Source of the DNA: Rhodobacteraceae bacterium UBA6141
GTDB taxonomy: Bacteria; Pseudomonadota; Alphaproteobacteria; Rhodobacterales; Rhodobacteraceae
Length of the DNA: 25,153 bases
Direction of reading: 5' to 3'
NCBI GenBank assembly: GCA_002423245.1
Contig: DIVD01000041.1
Coordinates: forward strand, 32,636-57,788
The notes below the pieces were generated by a model that worked only from the letters and a program-made list of their open reading frames with translations, had not been told where the DNA came from and searched no databases. A program made the position numbers and the translations under genes. Of this stretch, positions 17,996 through 25,153 are shown one piece after another. Positions within the stretch are counted from its first letter, which is position 1. Each line of letters starts with the position of its first letter.

Positions 17996-18955
17996 TCAGG
18001 CCCCGAGACCCGGCTTTTCCAGCCGCGCCGCGCGCAACCGCGCGAAGTCGTCGCCCGCGTGATAGGAGGAGCGGGTCAGCGGTGTGGCCGAGACCATCAG
18101 GAAGCCCTTGCCATAGGCCGCCTTTTCATAGGCGGCGAACTCCTCGGGCGGGATGAAGCGGGCGACGCGGTGATGCTTGGGCGTCGGCTGCAGATACTGG
18201 CCGATGGTCAGGAAATCGACATCGGCGGCGCGCATGTCATCCATCACCTGCCGCACGGCGGCGGCCTCTTCCCCCAGTCCGACCATGATGCCGGACTTGG
18301 TGAACATCGCCGGGTCCAGCTCCTTCGCCCGTTGCAGAAGGCGCAGCGAGTGGAAATATCGCGCCCCGGGCCGCACCTCGGGATAGAGCCCCGGAACGGT
18401 TTCGAGGTTGTGGTTGAACACGTCCGGCCGCGCCGCGACGACGGTTTCGAGCGCGGAGGGCGCGCATTTCAGGAAATCGGGCACCAGCACCTCGATGGTG
18501 GTGTCCGGCGAGCGGTGGCGCACGGCGCGGATGGTCTGGGCGAAATGCTCGGCCCCGCCATCCTCGAGATCGTCGCGGTCCACCGAGGTGATGACGACAT
18601 GGTTCAGCCCCAGCGTGGCGACGGCATGGGCGACGCGGCCCGGCTCGAACGCGTCCAGCGTCTGCGGCCTGCCGGTGGCGACGTTGCAGAAGGTGCAGCC
18701 GCGGGTGCATATCTCGCCCATGATCATCATGGTGGCGTGGCCCGCGCTCCAGCATTCGCCGACGTTCGGGCAGCCGGCCTCCTCGCAGACGGTGACCAGC
18801 CGGTTCGCCTTGAGGATGTCGCGCGTTTCCTTGTAGCCCTGCGAGGTGGGCGCCTTGACGCGGATCCAGGCCGGCTTCTTCGGCTGCTCCTGATCGGGGC
18901 GGTGGGCCTTTTCCGGGTGGCGCTGGTCGGGGATGGTCAGATCGCGGGGGGACAT
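17996..18955 (-). CDS. lipA: Lipoyl synthase
   Basis: A 319-residue radical SAM enzyme that inserts two sulfur atoms into protein-bound octanoyl groups to make lipoyl. It carries both iron-sulfur sites: the auxiliary cluster CEEAGCPNVGEC (Cys57, Cys62, Cys68) and the SAM-binding cluster CTRGCTFC (Cys83, Cys87, Cys90). The C-terminal RSSYH (295-299), whose serine ligates the auxiliary cluster, is intact. Length is normal. The frame is open to 19072, but the ATG at 18955 has AGGAG 7 nt upstream and begins the expected N-terminus. It is convergent with pncC and divergent from the peroxiredoxin gene, so it is transcribed alone, probably from the promoter at 18980-19008. Confidence 0.97.
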   Translation of the reverse strand: MSPRDLTIPDQRHPEKAHRPDQEQPKKPAWIRVKAPTSQGYKETRDILKANRLVTVCEEAGCPNVGECWSAGHATMMIMGEICTRGCTFCNVATGRPQTLDAFEPGRVAHAVATLGLNHVVITSVDRDDLEDGGAEHFAQTIRAVRHRSPDTTIEVLVPDFLKCAPSALETVVAARPDVFNHNLETVPGLYPEVRPGARYFHSLRLLQRAKELDPAMFTKSGIMVGLGEEAAAVRQVMDDMRAADVDFLTIGQYLQPTPKHHRVARFIPPEEFAAYEKAAYGKGFLMVSATPLTRSSYHAGDDFARLRAARLEKPGLGA

Positions 18956-18979
18956 GGGCTTTCTCCTGCCGTTCGGACG

Positions 18980-19008
18980 GCAATAGCAAATCGCGAGGCG
19001 AATGGCAA
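18980..19008 (-). promoter_or_regulatory. Likely sigma-70 promoter of lipA
   Basis: On the minus strand TTGCCA (19008-19003) and TATTGC (18985-18980) are separated by exactly 17 bp. The -35 matches the TTGACA consensus at five of six positions; the -10 is weaker. A start near 18973 would leave a short leader holding the AGGAG site. Confidence 0.55.
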
Positions 19009-19159
19009 AGACGCTGCGGCGGGCGCAGCGCGGCGCAGCGGGGGCAGGTTTGCTGCCTGCGCATTGCGGCACCGCGGCATTGGCGTTACAGTGCCGGCAA
19101 TGGAAGGGTGGCGGCGCCCGTCGCCGCGCCCGGCGTCACAGGCAAACAGGAGAGACCCG

Positions 19160-19708
19160 ATGCAACCCGGAGACAAGCTGCGCGATGTCACCTTCCGCAC
19201 CCGCGTGCGGGACGAGTCCATCGGTGGACCGAACCCCTATCGCTGGGAAGATCGGACCACCGCCGATTATTTCGCAGGCAAGCGTGTGGTGCTGTTCGCG
19301 CTGCCCGGCGCCTTCACGCCGACCTGTTCCACCCTGCAGTTGCCCGGTTACGAGACTCGCCATGCCGAGTTCCAGGCGCTGGGGATCGACGCGATCTACT
19401 GCCTGTCGGTCAACGACGCCTTCGTGATGAACCAGTGGGCAAAGGCGCAGGGCCTAGTCAATGTGCAGGTGATCCCGGACGGGTCGGGCGAGTTCACCCG
19501 CCGCATGGGGATGCTGGTGCGCAAGGACAACCTCGGGTTCGGAATGCGCTCGTGGCGCTATGCCGCGGTGATCAACGATGGCCGCATCGAGGCCTGGTTC
19601 GAGGAGCCGGGTCTGTGCGACGATCACGCCGAGGATCCCTATGGCGTGTCGGCGCCGGAATCGGTGCTGGCCTGGCTGCGCGAGGCGGCACACGAACAGG
19701 CGGCGTAA
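19160..19708 (+). CDS. Peroxiredoxin (AhpC/TSA, Prx5-like)
   Basis: A 182-residue cytoplasmic thiol peroxidase of the Prx5/AHP1 group that reduces hydrogen peroxide or alkyl peroxides. The active-site motif PGAFTPTCS (49-57) places the peroxidatic cysteine at Cys56, with Thr53 in the conserved position and Arg130/Arg133 in GMRSWRYA (128-135). Two further cysteines, Cys81 (AIYCLSVND) and Cys153 (GLCDDHAEDPYGVS), could act in resolving, though which one does so is not shown. No fused glutaredoxin domain is present. AGGAG lies 6-7 nt before the ATG. It is divergent from lipA and convergent with oxyR; being near oxyR and katA suggests, without proof, shared peroxide control. Confidence 0.93.
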   Translation: MQPGDKLRDVTFRTRVRDESIGGPNPYRWEDRTTADYFAGKRVVLFALPGAFTPTCSTLQLPGYETRHAEFQALGIDAIYCLSVNDAFVMNQWAKAQGLVNVQVIPDGSGEFTRRMGMLVRKDNLGFGMRSWRYAAVINDGRIEAWFEEPGLCDDHAEDPYGVSAPESVLAWLREAAHEQAA

Positions 19709-19874
19709 GCCGCGAAACGGGCGGGCGGCAGCAGGAGGGGGCGGCAGCAGCAGGAGGGGGGCGGGACGATCTGACGCAGCAGGGCCGTCGCGCCTCGCGC
19801 CGATCCGGGGGGGCGATCACCGGTGCGGCGCAGCGGTCTCGCGGCGGGCGGCCCCGAAGGACCGGCCGCCGTCC
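19709..19874. other. Gap between convergent peroxiredoxin and oxyR genes
   Basis: These 166 bp hold a near-duplicate purine-rich stretch (CGGCAGCAGGAGGGGG near 19726-19741, again with one extra CAG at 19742-19760). They also hold a GC inverted repeat, GGGCGGCC with GGCCGCC, at about 19853-19872, close to the oxyR stop, which could terminate either gene. No ORF is credible. Confidence 0.4.
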
Positions 19875-20825
19875 TCACCCGCCCCGCGGTACCAGCCGCT
19901 GCGCCTCATCCACCAGCCCGGCGCCCGCGCCCGCCAGCAGCCGCGCCAGCGCAGGCAGCCAGGGCTCCTCGCCGATCGCGGCGCGGCGCACCAGGCGGAC
20001 CTGCCGCGAGGGTTCGGGGGCGGCAAAGCGCGTCAGGGCCATCCGCGGCGCCGCGGCGGCTTCGGCGCGCGCCGCCACCTCCGGCACGAAGGTGAGCCCC
20101 ATCCCCGACGCGACCAGCCCGCAGAGCGTGGCCAGCGACGAGGCGCCGAGATCGAGTCGCGCGCGCCCGCCGCCCGTCCGCCGCCGGCCGAGGGCGCAGA
20201 CCTCCAGCGCCTGATCGGCAAGGCAATGCCCTTCGTCCAGCAGCAGCAGCTGCCCGGGGTCGAGCGAGACCGGCCGCAGCGCCTCGGCCTGCCCTTCCAG
20301 CGCCGCCAGCCGCGCCGCGGTGCCGGCCAGCAGGAAGCGGTCCTCGAACAGCGGCAGCTCGATCATCCCCGGCCCCGGCGGCGTGGCGATCACCGCCGCA
20401 TCGAGCGTGCCATCGGCGAGTTCCCGCAGCAGCGTTCCGGTCTGCGCCTCGCGCAGCCGCAGATCCTGCGGCAGATCCGGCGCGGCGCGCAGCGCGGCCA
20501 GCGCGGGCGGCAGCAGATAGGGCGCCAGCGTCGGGATCACGCCCAGCGTGACCACGCCGAAGGCCCCGCGCCGGGCGGCGGCCTCCATCTCGCGCACCTC
20601 TGCCAGAATGCGGTCCGCGCGGGCCAGCACCTCGCGCCCCGCCCGCGTCAGCCGCACCCCGCGCGGCAGCCGGTCCACCAGCGCGAGGCCGAGCGCGCCT
20701 TCCAGCTCGCGGATCTGCATCGACAGCGCCGGCTGGGTGACATGCACCCGCGCGGCGGCGCGGCCGAAATGCGCCTCTTCCGCAAGGGCGGTGAGGTAGG
20801 AGAGCTGGCGCAGCGTGACTGTCAT
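19875..20825 (-). CDS. oxyR: Peroxide-sensing LysR-type regulator OxyR
   Basis: A 316-residue LysR-family activator. The N-terminal winged helix-turn-helix covers about 1-60 (LRQLSYLTALAEEAHFGRAA, then VTQPALSMQIRELE). The effector domain contains LLLLDEGHCLADQALEVC: Cys201 and Cys210 have the same 9-residue spacing and the same GHC..DQA context as Cys199 and Cys208 of E. coli OxyR, which form the redox disulfide. This makes the peroxide-sensor call strong. It is divergent from katA across a 98-bp AT-rich region, a typical OxyR arrangement, so katA is the likely target. No Shine-Dalgarno precedes the ATG (the minus strand reads CGATAAATTTGTCTG), so the mRNA may be leaderless or poorly translated. 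Confidence 0.95.
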   Translation of the reverse strand: MTVTLRQLSYLTALAEEAHFGRAAARVHVTQPALSMQIRELEGALGLALVDRLPRGVRLTRAGREVLARADRILAEVREMEAAARRGAFGVVTLGVIPTLAPYLLPPALAALRAAPDLPQDLRLREAQTGTLLRELADGTLDAAVIATPPGPGMIELPLFEDRFLLAGTAARLAALEGQAEALRPVSLDPGQLLLLDEGHCLADQALEVCALGRRRTGGGRARLDLGASSLATLCGLVASGMGLTFVPEVAARAEAAAAPRMALTRFAAPEPSRQVRLVRRAAIGEEPWLPALARLLAGAGAGLVDEAQRLVPRGG

Positions 20826-20923
20826 CAGACAAATTTATCGAAAACAACAGAAAATGCAATTTCCAATTATCCATGCAGCGGGGCCATGGTCGGCAGACAA
20901 AGCCAGCCGAGAGAGGAGCCATC
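20826..20923. promoter_or_regulatory. oxyR-katA divergent control region
   Basis: This 98-bp region stands out by an A+T-rich core (20830-20872). Two similar elements, AATTTATC and AATTATC, end in TTATC at 20835-20839 and 20867-20871, 32 bp or about three helical turns apart, which would suit a tetrameric LysR-type regulator. On the minus strand TTGCAT and TAAATT with 16 bp between could be an oxyR promoter. AGGAG lies 7 nt before katA. OxyR binding here is inference. Confidence 0.5.
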
Positions 20924-22390
20924 ATGACCCGGCGACTGACCACCACCGCAGGCGCACCCGTCGCGAGCAACCAGAACAGCGAGACCGCCGGCGCGCGCGG
21001 CCCGCTGCTGATGCAGGATTATCACCTGCTCGAGAAACTCGCTCACCAGAACCGCGAGCGCATCCCGGAACGGGTGGTGCACGCCAAGGGCTGGGGCGCC
21101 TTCGGCACCTTCACCGTGACCCATGACATCACCCGCTTCACCCGCGCCGCGATCTTCGGCGCGGTGGGCAAGCAGACCGCGATGCTGGCGCGGTTCTCCA
21201 CCGTGGCGGGCGAGGCGGGCGCCGCCGATCACGAACGCGACGTGCGGGGCTTCGCGCTGAAGTTCTACACCGAGGAGGGCAACTGGGATCTGGTCGGCAA
21301 CAACACCCCGGTGTTCTTCGTGCGCGACCCGCTGAAGTTCCCCGACTTCATCCACACGCAGAAGCGGCACCCGCGCACCAACCTGCGCAGCCCGACCGCG
21401 ATGTGGGATTTCTGGAGCCTCGTGCCGGAATCGCTGCATCAGGTCACCATCCTGATGTCCGATCGCGGCCTGCCGGTCGACCCGATGCACATGAACGGCT
21501 ATGGCAGCCATACCTATTCCTTCTGGAACCGCGATGGCGAGCGGTTCTGGGTCAAGTTCCACTTCAAGACGCAGCAGGGCATCAAGACCCTCACCAATGA
21601 CGAGGCGGCAGCGATCGTCGGGCAGACCCGCGAGGGCTATCAGGAGGCGCTGTTCGGCGGCATCGAGGCGGGCAACTTCCCGCGCTGGACGCTGTTCGTG
21701 CAGGCGATGCCCGAGGCGGAGGCGGAGACGACCCCCTATGACCCGTTCGATCTTACCAGGGTCTGGCCGCATTCGGACTATCCGCTGATCGAGGTCGGCG
21801 TGATGGAACTGAACCGCAACCCCGACAACTACTTCGCCGAGATCGAGCAAGCCGCCTTCAGCCCCTCGAACAAGGTGCCGGGCATCGGCTACAGCCCCGA
21901 CAGGATGCTGCAGGCGCGCGTGTTCAGCTATGCCGATGCGCATCGCCACCGCCTTGGCACCCATTACGAGGCGCTGCCGGTGAACCAGCCGAAGTGCCCC
22001 GTCCACCACTACCACAAGGACGGCAGCATGAACTTCATCGGCCTGCGCAGCGGTGCGGCGGATGCGTTCTATGAACCCAACAGCGTCGGCGGCGCGACCG
22101 AGGATCCGACCGTGGCCGAACCGCCGCTGACGCTGTCGGGCGTGGCGGCGCGCCAGCCGCACGAGCAGCAGATCGACGACTACACCCAGCCCCGCGCCCT
22201 GCATGACAGGGTGCTGACCGATGCCGAACGCGCCCGGCTTTACGCGAACATCGCCGCCTCGATGGCCGGGGTGCCGGAAGGCATCGTCGAGCGCGCGCTG
22301 ATGCAGTTCGAGCGTATCTCGCCGGCCTATGCGGCAGGCATTCGCGCGGCGCTGGCGCAGGCCGGCGGCATGGTCGCCGCCGCCGAGTGA
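20924..22390 (+). CDS. katA: Monofunctional haem catalase (small-subunit type)
   Basis: A 488-residue catalase that converts hydrogen peroxide to water and oxygen. The distal-side motif RVVHAKGWGAFGTF gives His53, VGNNTPVFF gives Asn126, and the proximal haem ligand is Tyr336 in RVFSYADAHRHRLG. These have the same spacing as His75/Asn148/Tyr358 of bovine catalase. The length of under 500 residues, with no C-terminal flavodoxin-like domain, places it among small-subunit catalases. There is no signal peptide, so it is cytoplasmic. The ATG at 20924 has AGGAG 7 nt upstream and starts the usual MTRRLTTTAGAPV. It is divergent from oxyR and probably induced by it under peroxide stress. Confidence 0.97.
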   Translation: MTRRLTTTAGAPVASNQNSETAGARGPLLMQDYHLLEKLAHQNRERIPERVVHAKGWGAFGTFTVTHDITRFTRAAIFGAVGKQTAMLARFSTVAGEAGAADHERDVRGFALKFYTEEGNWDLVGNNTPVFFVRDPLKFPDFIHTQKRHPRTNLRSPTAMWDFWSLVPESLHQVTILMSDRGLPVDPMHMNGYGSHTYSFWNRDGERFWVKFHFKTQQGIKTLTNDEAAAIVGQTREGYQEALFGGIEAGNFPRWTLFVQAMPEAEAETTPYDPFDLTRVWPHSDYPLIEVGVMELNRNPDNYFAEIEQAAFSPSNKVPGIGYSPDRMLQARVFSYADAHRHRLGTHYEALPVNQPKCPVHHYHKDGSMNFIGLRSGAADAFYEPNSVGGATEDPTVAEPPLTLSGVAARQPHEQQIDDYTQPRALHDRVLTDAERARLYANIAASMAGVPEGIVERALMQFERISPAYAAGIRAALAQAGGMVAAAE

Positions 22391-22517
22391 CGCGCGCCGC
22401 CCGCCCGGCGCCCGGGGACGGGGGGGGGGGCGGGCGGCTCTCCTCGTGCCGGCCGGCGCTTGTGATCGGGGGGGGCGGACTTTATGTCTGGCCCCGCAAG
22501 GCGCAGGCGGGAGCGGG
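22391..22517. repeat. Intergenic poly-G tracts upstream of the acyltransferase gene
   Basis: Between katA and the acyltransferase gene lie an 11-bp run of G (22420-22430) and an 8-bp run of G (22468-22475), with further GGGC blocks. Such runs are prone to slippage and could form G-quadruplexes. The region probably also carries the acyltransferase ribosome binding site (GGGAG at 22509-22513). No promoter was clear. Confidence 0.8.
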
Positions 22518-23453
22518 ATGGCAAGGCGGGGCAAGAGCAAGGCCGAAAAGGCCGGCGACTGGCTGTCGGACCTGGCGGTGCGGCTGCTGATCGGCGCGGC
22601 GCTGCGCCTGCCCTACGAGCGGCGGCTGGCGCTGGTCGGCTGGGCGATGCGGCGCGTGGTGGCGCCCCTGGCCGGCTATCGCGCGCGGGCGCTGGCGAAC
22701 CTCGCTTATGTGTTTCCGCAGATGCCACTAGCGGAGCGGCGGCGAATCGCACAGGGCGTGGCGGAAAATGTCGGGCGCACGCTGATCGAGAACTATTCGA
22801 CCGAGGAATTCACCGCCCGGATGGCGAGGCTGCCGCTGCAGGGCGAGGGCGTCGCGGCGCTTGAAGCGGCGCGGGCGGCGGGGCAGCCGGTGATCCTGGT
22901 CACCGGGCATTTCGGCAATTACGAGGCGGGGCGGGCGGCGCTGGTGGCGCGCGGCCATGACATCGGCGGGCTCTACCGGCCGATGAAGAACATCTATTTC
23001 AACGACCATTACGTGAAGACGATGCAGGCGTTCGGCGGGCCGGTCTTCGCGCAGGGCCGCCGCGGCACCGCCGGCTTCGTGCGGCATCTGCGGGCGGGCG
23101 GGATGCTGGTGCTTCTGTTCGACCAGCATGTGCGCAACGAGCCGGTGCTGGACTTCCTCGGCAAGCCCGCGCGCACCCCGACCTCCAGCGCCGATCTCGC
23201 GCGGCGCTACGGCGCGCTGCTGCTGCCGTTCTATGCGACGCGGGCCGAGGATGGCGTGGGCTTCACGGTGGAGCTGGAGGCGCCGGTGCCGCATGGCCCG
23301 CCCGAGGCAATGATGCAGGCGCTGAATGACGGGCTGGCGGCGCGGGTGCGGGCGCGGCCGGAACAGTGGTTCTGGTTCCACAACCGCTGGAAGGGCGCAG
23401 GCGAAGGGCCGGGCAAGAAGCCGCCGAGGCAGCCCCGGGGGAAGCCGCGCTGA
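22518..23453 (+). CDS. Lysophospholipid/lipid A acyltransferase (LpxL/HtrB family)
   Basis: A 311-residue inner-membrane acyltransferase of the LpxL/HtrB (lauroyl acyltransferase) family, which adds a secondary acyl chain to lipid A precursors or to related lipids. The catalytic HX4E motif is GHFGNYEAG (His131, Glu136). GLYRPMKN lies at 151-158, and the conserved FDQHVRNEPVLDFLGKPART at 201-220 and WFWFHNRWK near the end match the family. A hydrophobic stretch near 15-32 may anchor it. The basic Pro/Lys/Arg tail (KKPPRQPRGKPR) is poorly conserved. The ATG at 22518 follows a purine-rich GGGAGCGGG; the frame is open upstream into katA, but without family similarity. It ends 3 nt from the convergent DUF1223 gene. 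Whether the acceptor is lipid A or another lipid is not shown. Confidence 0.9.
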   Translation: MARRGKSKAEKAGDWLSDLAVRLLIGAALRLPYERRLALVGWAMRRVVAPLAGYRARALANLAYVFPQMPLAERRRIAQGVAENVGRTLIENYSTEEFTARMARLPLQGEGVAALEAARAAGQPVILVTGHFGNYEAGRAALVARGHDIGGLYRPMKNIYFNDHYVKTMQAFGGPVFAQGRRGTAGFVRHLRAGGMLVLLFDQHVRNEPVLDFLGKPARTPTSSADLARRYGALLLPFYATRAEDGVGFTVELEAPVPHGPPEAMMQALNDGLAARVRARPEQWFWFHNRWKGAGEGPGKKPPRQPRGKPR

Positions 23454-23456
23454 GCT

Positions 23457-24374
23457 TCAGCGCAGCCGCGCGGCGGCGAGGATTGCGCCCGGGCCCTGTT
23501 CTTGCACGATCACCACGGCGGGATCGCTGCCCGGCGCGCTTGCGTCCAGCGTCAGCGGCTGGCGGCCGTCCCATTCGGCAATCGCCGCCCATTCGGTGAC
23601 GATGTTGGCATAGCGGATCACCCGCCCCGCATTCTCGCCATGCTCGATGCGCACGGTTTCCTCGGGGCGATAGCGCACGAGTTGCACCACGGCGGGCCCC
23701 GGCAACGCGGGTTGCGCCGCAAGCTCGATGCGCAGCGCCTCGCCCTGCCGGGTCAGCGACAGGCGGATCTGGCTTGGCACATGGCCGTGCCGGTCGATCA
23801 GGCCGACAAGCTGCACCGGGCGCAGGCCGACTAGGTGCTCGGCGCCCCCCACGATCATCTGCGGGGTGTAGATCGCATGGTCACCTGCGGCGCGGGCATA
23901 GGCCTTCTGCCGCTTGGTGAAGCCGGGCCTGGCGAAGCGGTCGGCCCAGCCGATGTAATCCCAGTAGTCCACGTGCAGCGCCAGCGCGATCACGTCGTCG
24001 CGCGTCGCGATCTCGGCCAGCAGCGCATCGGCGGGCGGGCAGGAGGAACAGCCCTGCGAGGTGTAAAGCTCCACCACGACCGGATGATGCTCGCGGAAGG
24101 CGGCGGGTTCGGGCTGGGGTGCGGGTTCGGGCTGCGGGACGGGTGCGGGTGCGCCGCGCGGCACGGGCGGCATCAGGTTGAAGCCCTGAACGGGCCGGCC
24201 CGGGAAGCTGCGCAAGAAACTCTCGATCCCCGTCGCACCCGCCCCCGTCGCACCCGCAGTCGCACCCGCCGCCGCCGCGCCGCTGCCAGGCGGTGGGTCC
24301 ACAGCGGTTTGTGCAACCGCTGCGACGGCAAGCCACAGCCAGAGGCTGCAAGCGGCGCTGAACGTCCGACGCAT
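23457..24374 (-). CDS. Secreted DUF1223 thioredoxin-fold protein
   Basis: A 305-residue protein with an N-terminal signal peptide (MRRTFSAACSLWLWLAVAAVAQTA; likely cut near residue 21), thus periplasmic. The DUF1223 domain starts near residue 98 (VVVELYTSQGCSSCPPADALL) with a CSSC pair, Cys109 and Cys112, in a thioredoxin-like setting, then ALHVDYWDYIGWADRFA (132-148) and YTPQMIVGG. The family function is unknown; a thiol-redox role is inferred from the fold. Odd: about 75 residues of low-complexity linker separate signal and domain, with Ala-Gly-Thr repeats (AGATAGATGAGATG, 36-49) and Pro-Glu-Pro-Gln repeats (VPQPEPAPQPEP, 79-90). The frame is open 20 residues further upstream, but the signal peptide begins at the ATG at 24374. 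It is divergent from acnA and tail-to-tail with the acyltransferase gene. Confidence 0.9.
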   Translation of the reverse strand: MRRTFSAACSLWLWLAVAAVAQTAVDPPPGSGAAAAGATAGATGAGATGIESFLRSFPGRPVQGFNLMPPVPRGAPAPVPQPEPAPQPEPAAFREHHPVVVELYTSQGCSSCPPADALLAEIATRDDVIALALHVDYWDYIGWADRFARPGFTKRQKAYARAAGDHAIYTPQMIVGGAEHLVGLRPVQLVGLIDRHGHVPSQIRLSLTRQGEALRIELAAQPALPGPAVVQLVRYRPEETVRIEHGENAGRVIRYANIVTEWAAIAEWDGRQPLTLDASAPGSDPAVVIVQEQGPGAILAAARLR

Positions 24375-24687
24375 GTGTTTGATCCGGTCCCCTTGGTCGC
24401 GCCCTTGGTAGCGAGCGGCGCCGGGCAAGGCCAATCAAGGTTTTGAGAGGGGGGCGGCCCCGTGGCGGGCGCGGCCTTCCTGCATCACCCCCGGCCCCTA
24501 TCACCCCCGGCCCCCGCGCCACATCGCGGCGCCTCCGCCATATCCCCGCGCGAAGGGGGGCGATACAGGCATGGTTCTGTGCACAGTGGTATACAAATGA
24601 CGCCCTCCCCCTTGATCCGAACGCGGCTATGCGGCATGACGGGCACAGCTTAACCCCCGTTCCTTGCCCAGCGAAGGGAGCCACCCA
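24375..24687. promoter_or_regulatory. Divergent control region of the DUF1223 gene and acnA
   Basis: This 313-bp gap has no credible gene. It contains a 16-bp tandem duplication of ATCACCCCCGGCCCC (24484-24498 and 24500-24514). It also holds a probable acnA promoter: TGGTATACA (TATACA at 24590-24595), a TGn-extended -10, with no good -35. A perfect palindrome CTGTGCACAG (24577-24586) lies just upstream of that -10 and could be an operator. GAAGGGAG (24674-24681) is the acnA ribosome binding site. Confidence 0.5.
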
Positions 24688-25153
24688 TGCCCATCACCAC
24701 CGGAAAAGACAGCGCCGGCACGCGCCGCACGCTGACCGTCGGCAGCAAGAGCTTCGCCTATTACTCGATCCCGGCGGCCGAAGCCGCAGGGCTTGGTTCG
24801 TTTGCGAGCCTCCCCGCCTCGCTGAAGGTGGTGCTGGAGAACCTGCTGCGCTTCGAGGATGGCGGCTTCACCGTCTCTGTCGATGACATCAGGGCGTTTT
24901 CCGAATGGGGCGCGAATGGCGGCAAGAGCACGCGCGAGATCGCCTATCGCCCGGCGCGGGTGCTGATGCAGGACTTCACCGGCGTTCCCGCCGTGGTGGA
25001 CCTTGCCGCGATGCGCGACGGCATCAAGGCGCTTGGCGGCGACGCAACCAGGATCAACCCGCTGGTGCCCTGCGATCTGGTGATCGACCACTCGGTCATG
25101 ATCGACGAGTTCGGCAACCCGCGCGCCTTCCAGATGAACGTGGACCGCGAATA
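24688..25153 (+). CDS. acnA: Aconitate hydratase A, N-terminal part
   Basis: The first 155 codons of aconitase, cut by the window end (the family is about 900 residues). Aconitase isomerises citrate to isocitrate in the TCA cycle with a 4Fe-4S cluster; AcnA/IRP1-type proteins of this kind can also bind RNA. Diagnostic stretches are SLPASLKVVLENLLRFEDG (41-59), YRPARVLMQDFTGVPAVVDLAAMRD (87-111) and INPLVPCDLVIDHSV (123-137). The cluster cysteines lie beyond the window. The ATG at 24688 has AAGGGAG 6 nt upstream. It is transcribed away from the DUF1223 gene. Confidence 0.97.

Overview
The window is about 25 kb of very GC-rich DNA (well over 60% G+C by eye). Its gene order, dusB(nifR3)-ntrB-ntrC-ntrY-ntrX-trkA-trkH-hfq-hflX, is the one known from Rhodobacter capsulatus and its relatives. 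A fused ispDF, an NtrC without a GAFTGA loop and a clade-type oxyR/katA pair agree with an alphaproteobacterium of the Rhodobacteraceae/Paracoccaceae. I cannot name genus or species from sequence alone. All 21 genes that I can support look chromosomal and housekeeping. I see no IS element, phage gene, tRNA, rRNA or CRISPR array.

Layout. From 51 to 15390 every gene lies on the minus strand, so transcription runs right to left: dusB-ntrB-ntrC (nitrogen control, with 4-nt and 11-nt junctions), ntrY-ntrX (second nitrogen/redox two-component pair, 4-nt overlap), trkA-trkH (potassium uptake), hfq-hflX (RNA chaperone and ribosome-associated GTPase, coupled by a CTGA overlap), a DUF475/TerC-like membrane protein and a class V aminotransferase. 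At 15391-15649 lies a divergent promoter region. From there ispDF, pgpA and pncC run rightward. They meet the convergent lipA at a cluster of five hairpins (17844-17995). lipA is divergent from a peroxiredoxin gene. Next come oxyR (minus) and, divergent from it, katA (plus), so that peroxiredoxin, OxyR and catalase form a small peroxide-defence group. A lipid A-type acyltransferase gene meets a secreted DUF1223 thioredoxin-fold protein tail to tail. The window ends in the first 155 codons of aconitase acnA.

How the genes work together. NtrB/NtrC and NtrY/NtrX sense nitrogen (and probably redox) state. DusB makes dihydrouridine in tRNA. TrkA gates the TrkH potassium channel. Hfq and HflX act on RNA and ribosomes. 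IspDF supplies isoprenoid precursors, PgpA makes phosphatidylglycerol, and LipA makes the lipoyl cofactor for 2-oxoacid dehydrogenases that feed the TCA cycle, in which AcnA acts.

I found no clearly new biological system. The points most worth a second look are small-scale: a probable CTG start codon for hflX; an alternating 16/17-bp tandem repeat just upstream of trkA; an A-rich, internally repeated hfq leader; loss of the GAFTGA loop in both NtrC and NtrX; an oxyR start with no Shine-Dalgarno; poly-G tracts upstream of the acyltransferase; and several low-complexity insertions or tails in otherwise conserved proteins (TrkH, NtrY, DUF1223).
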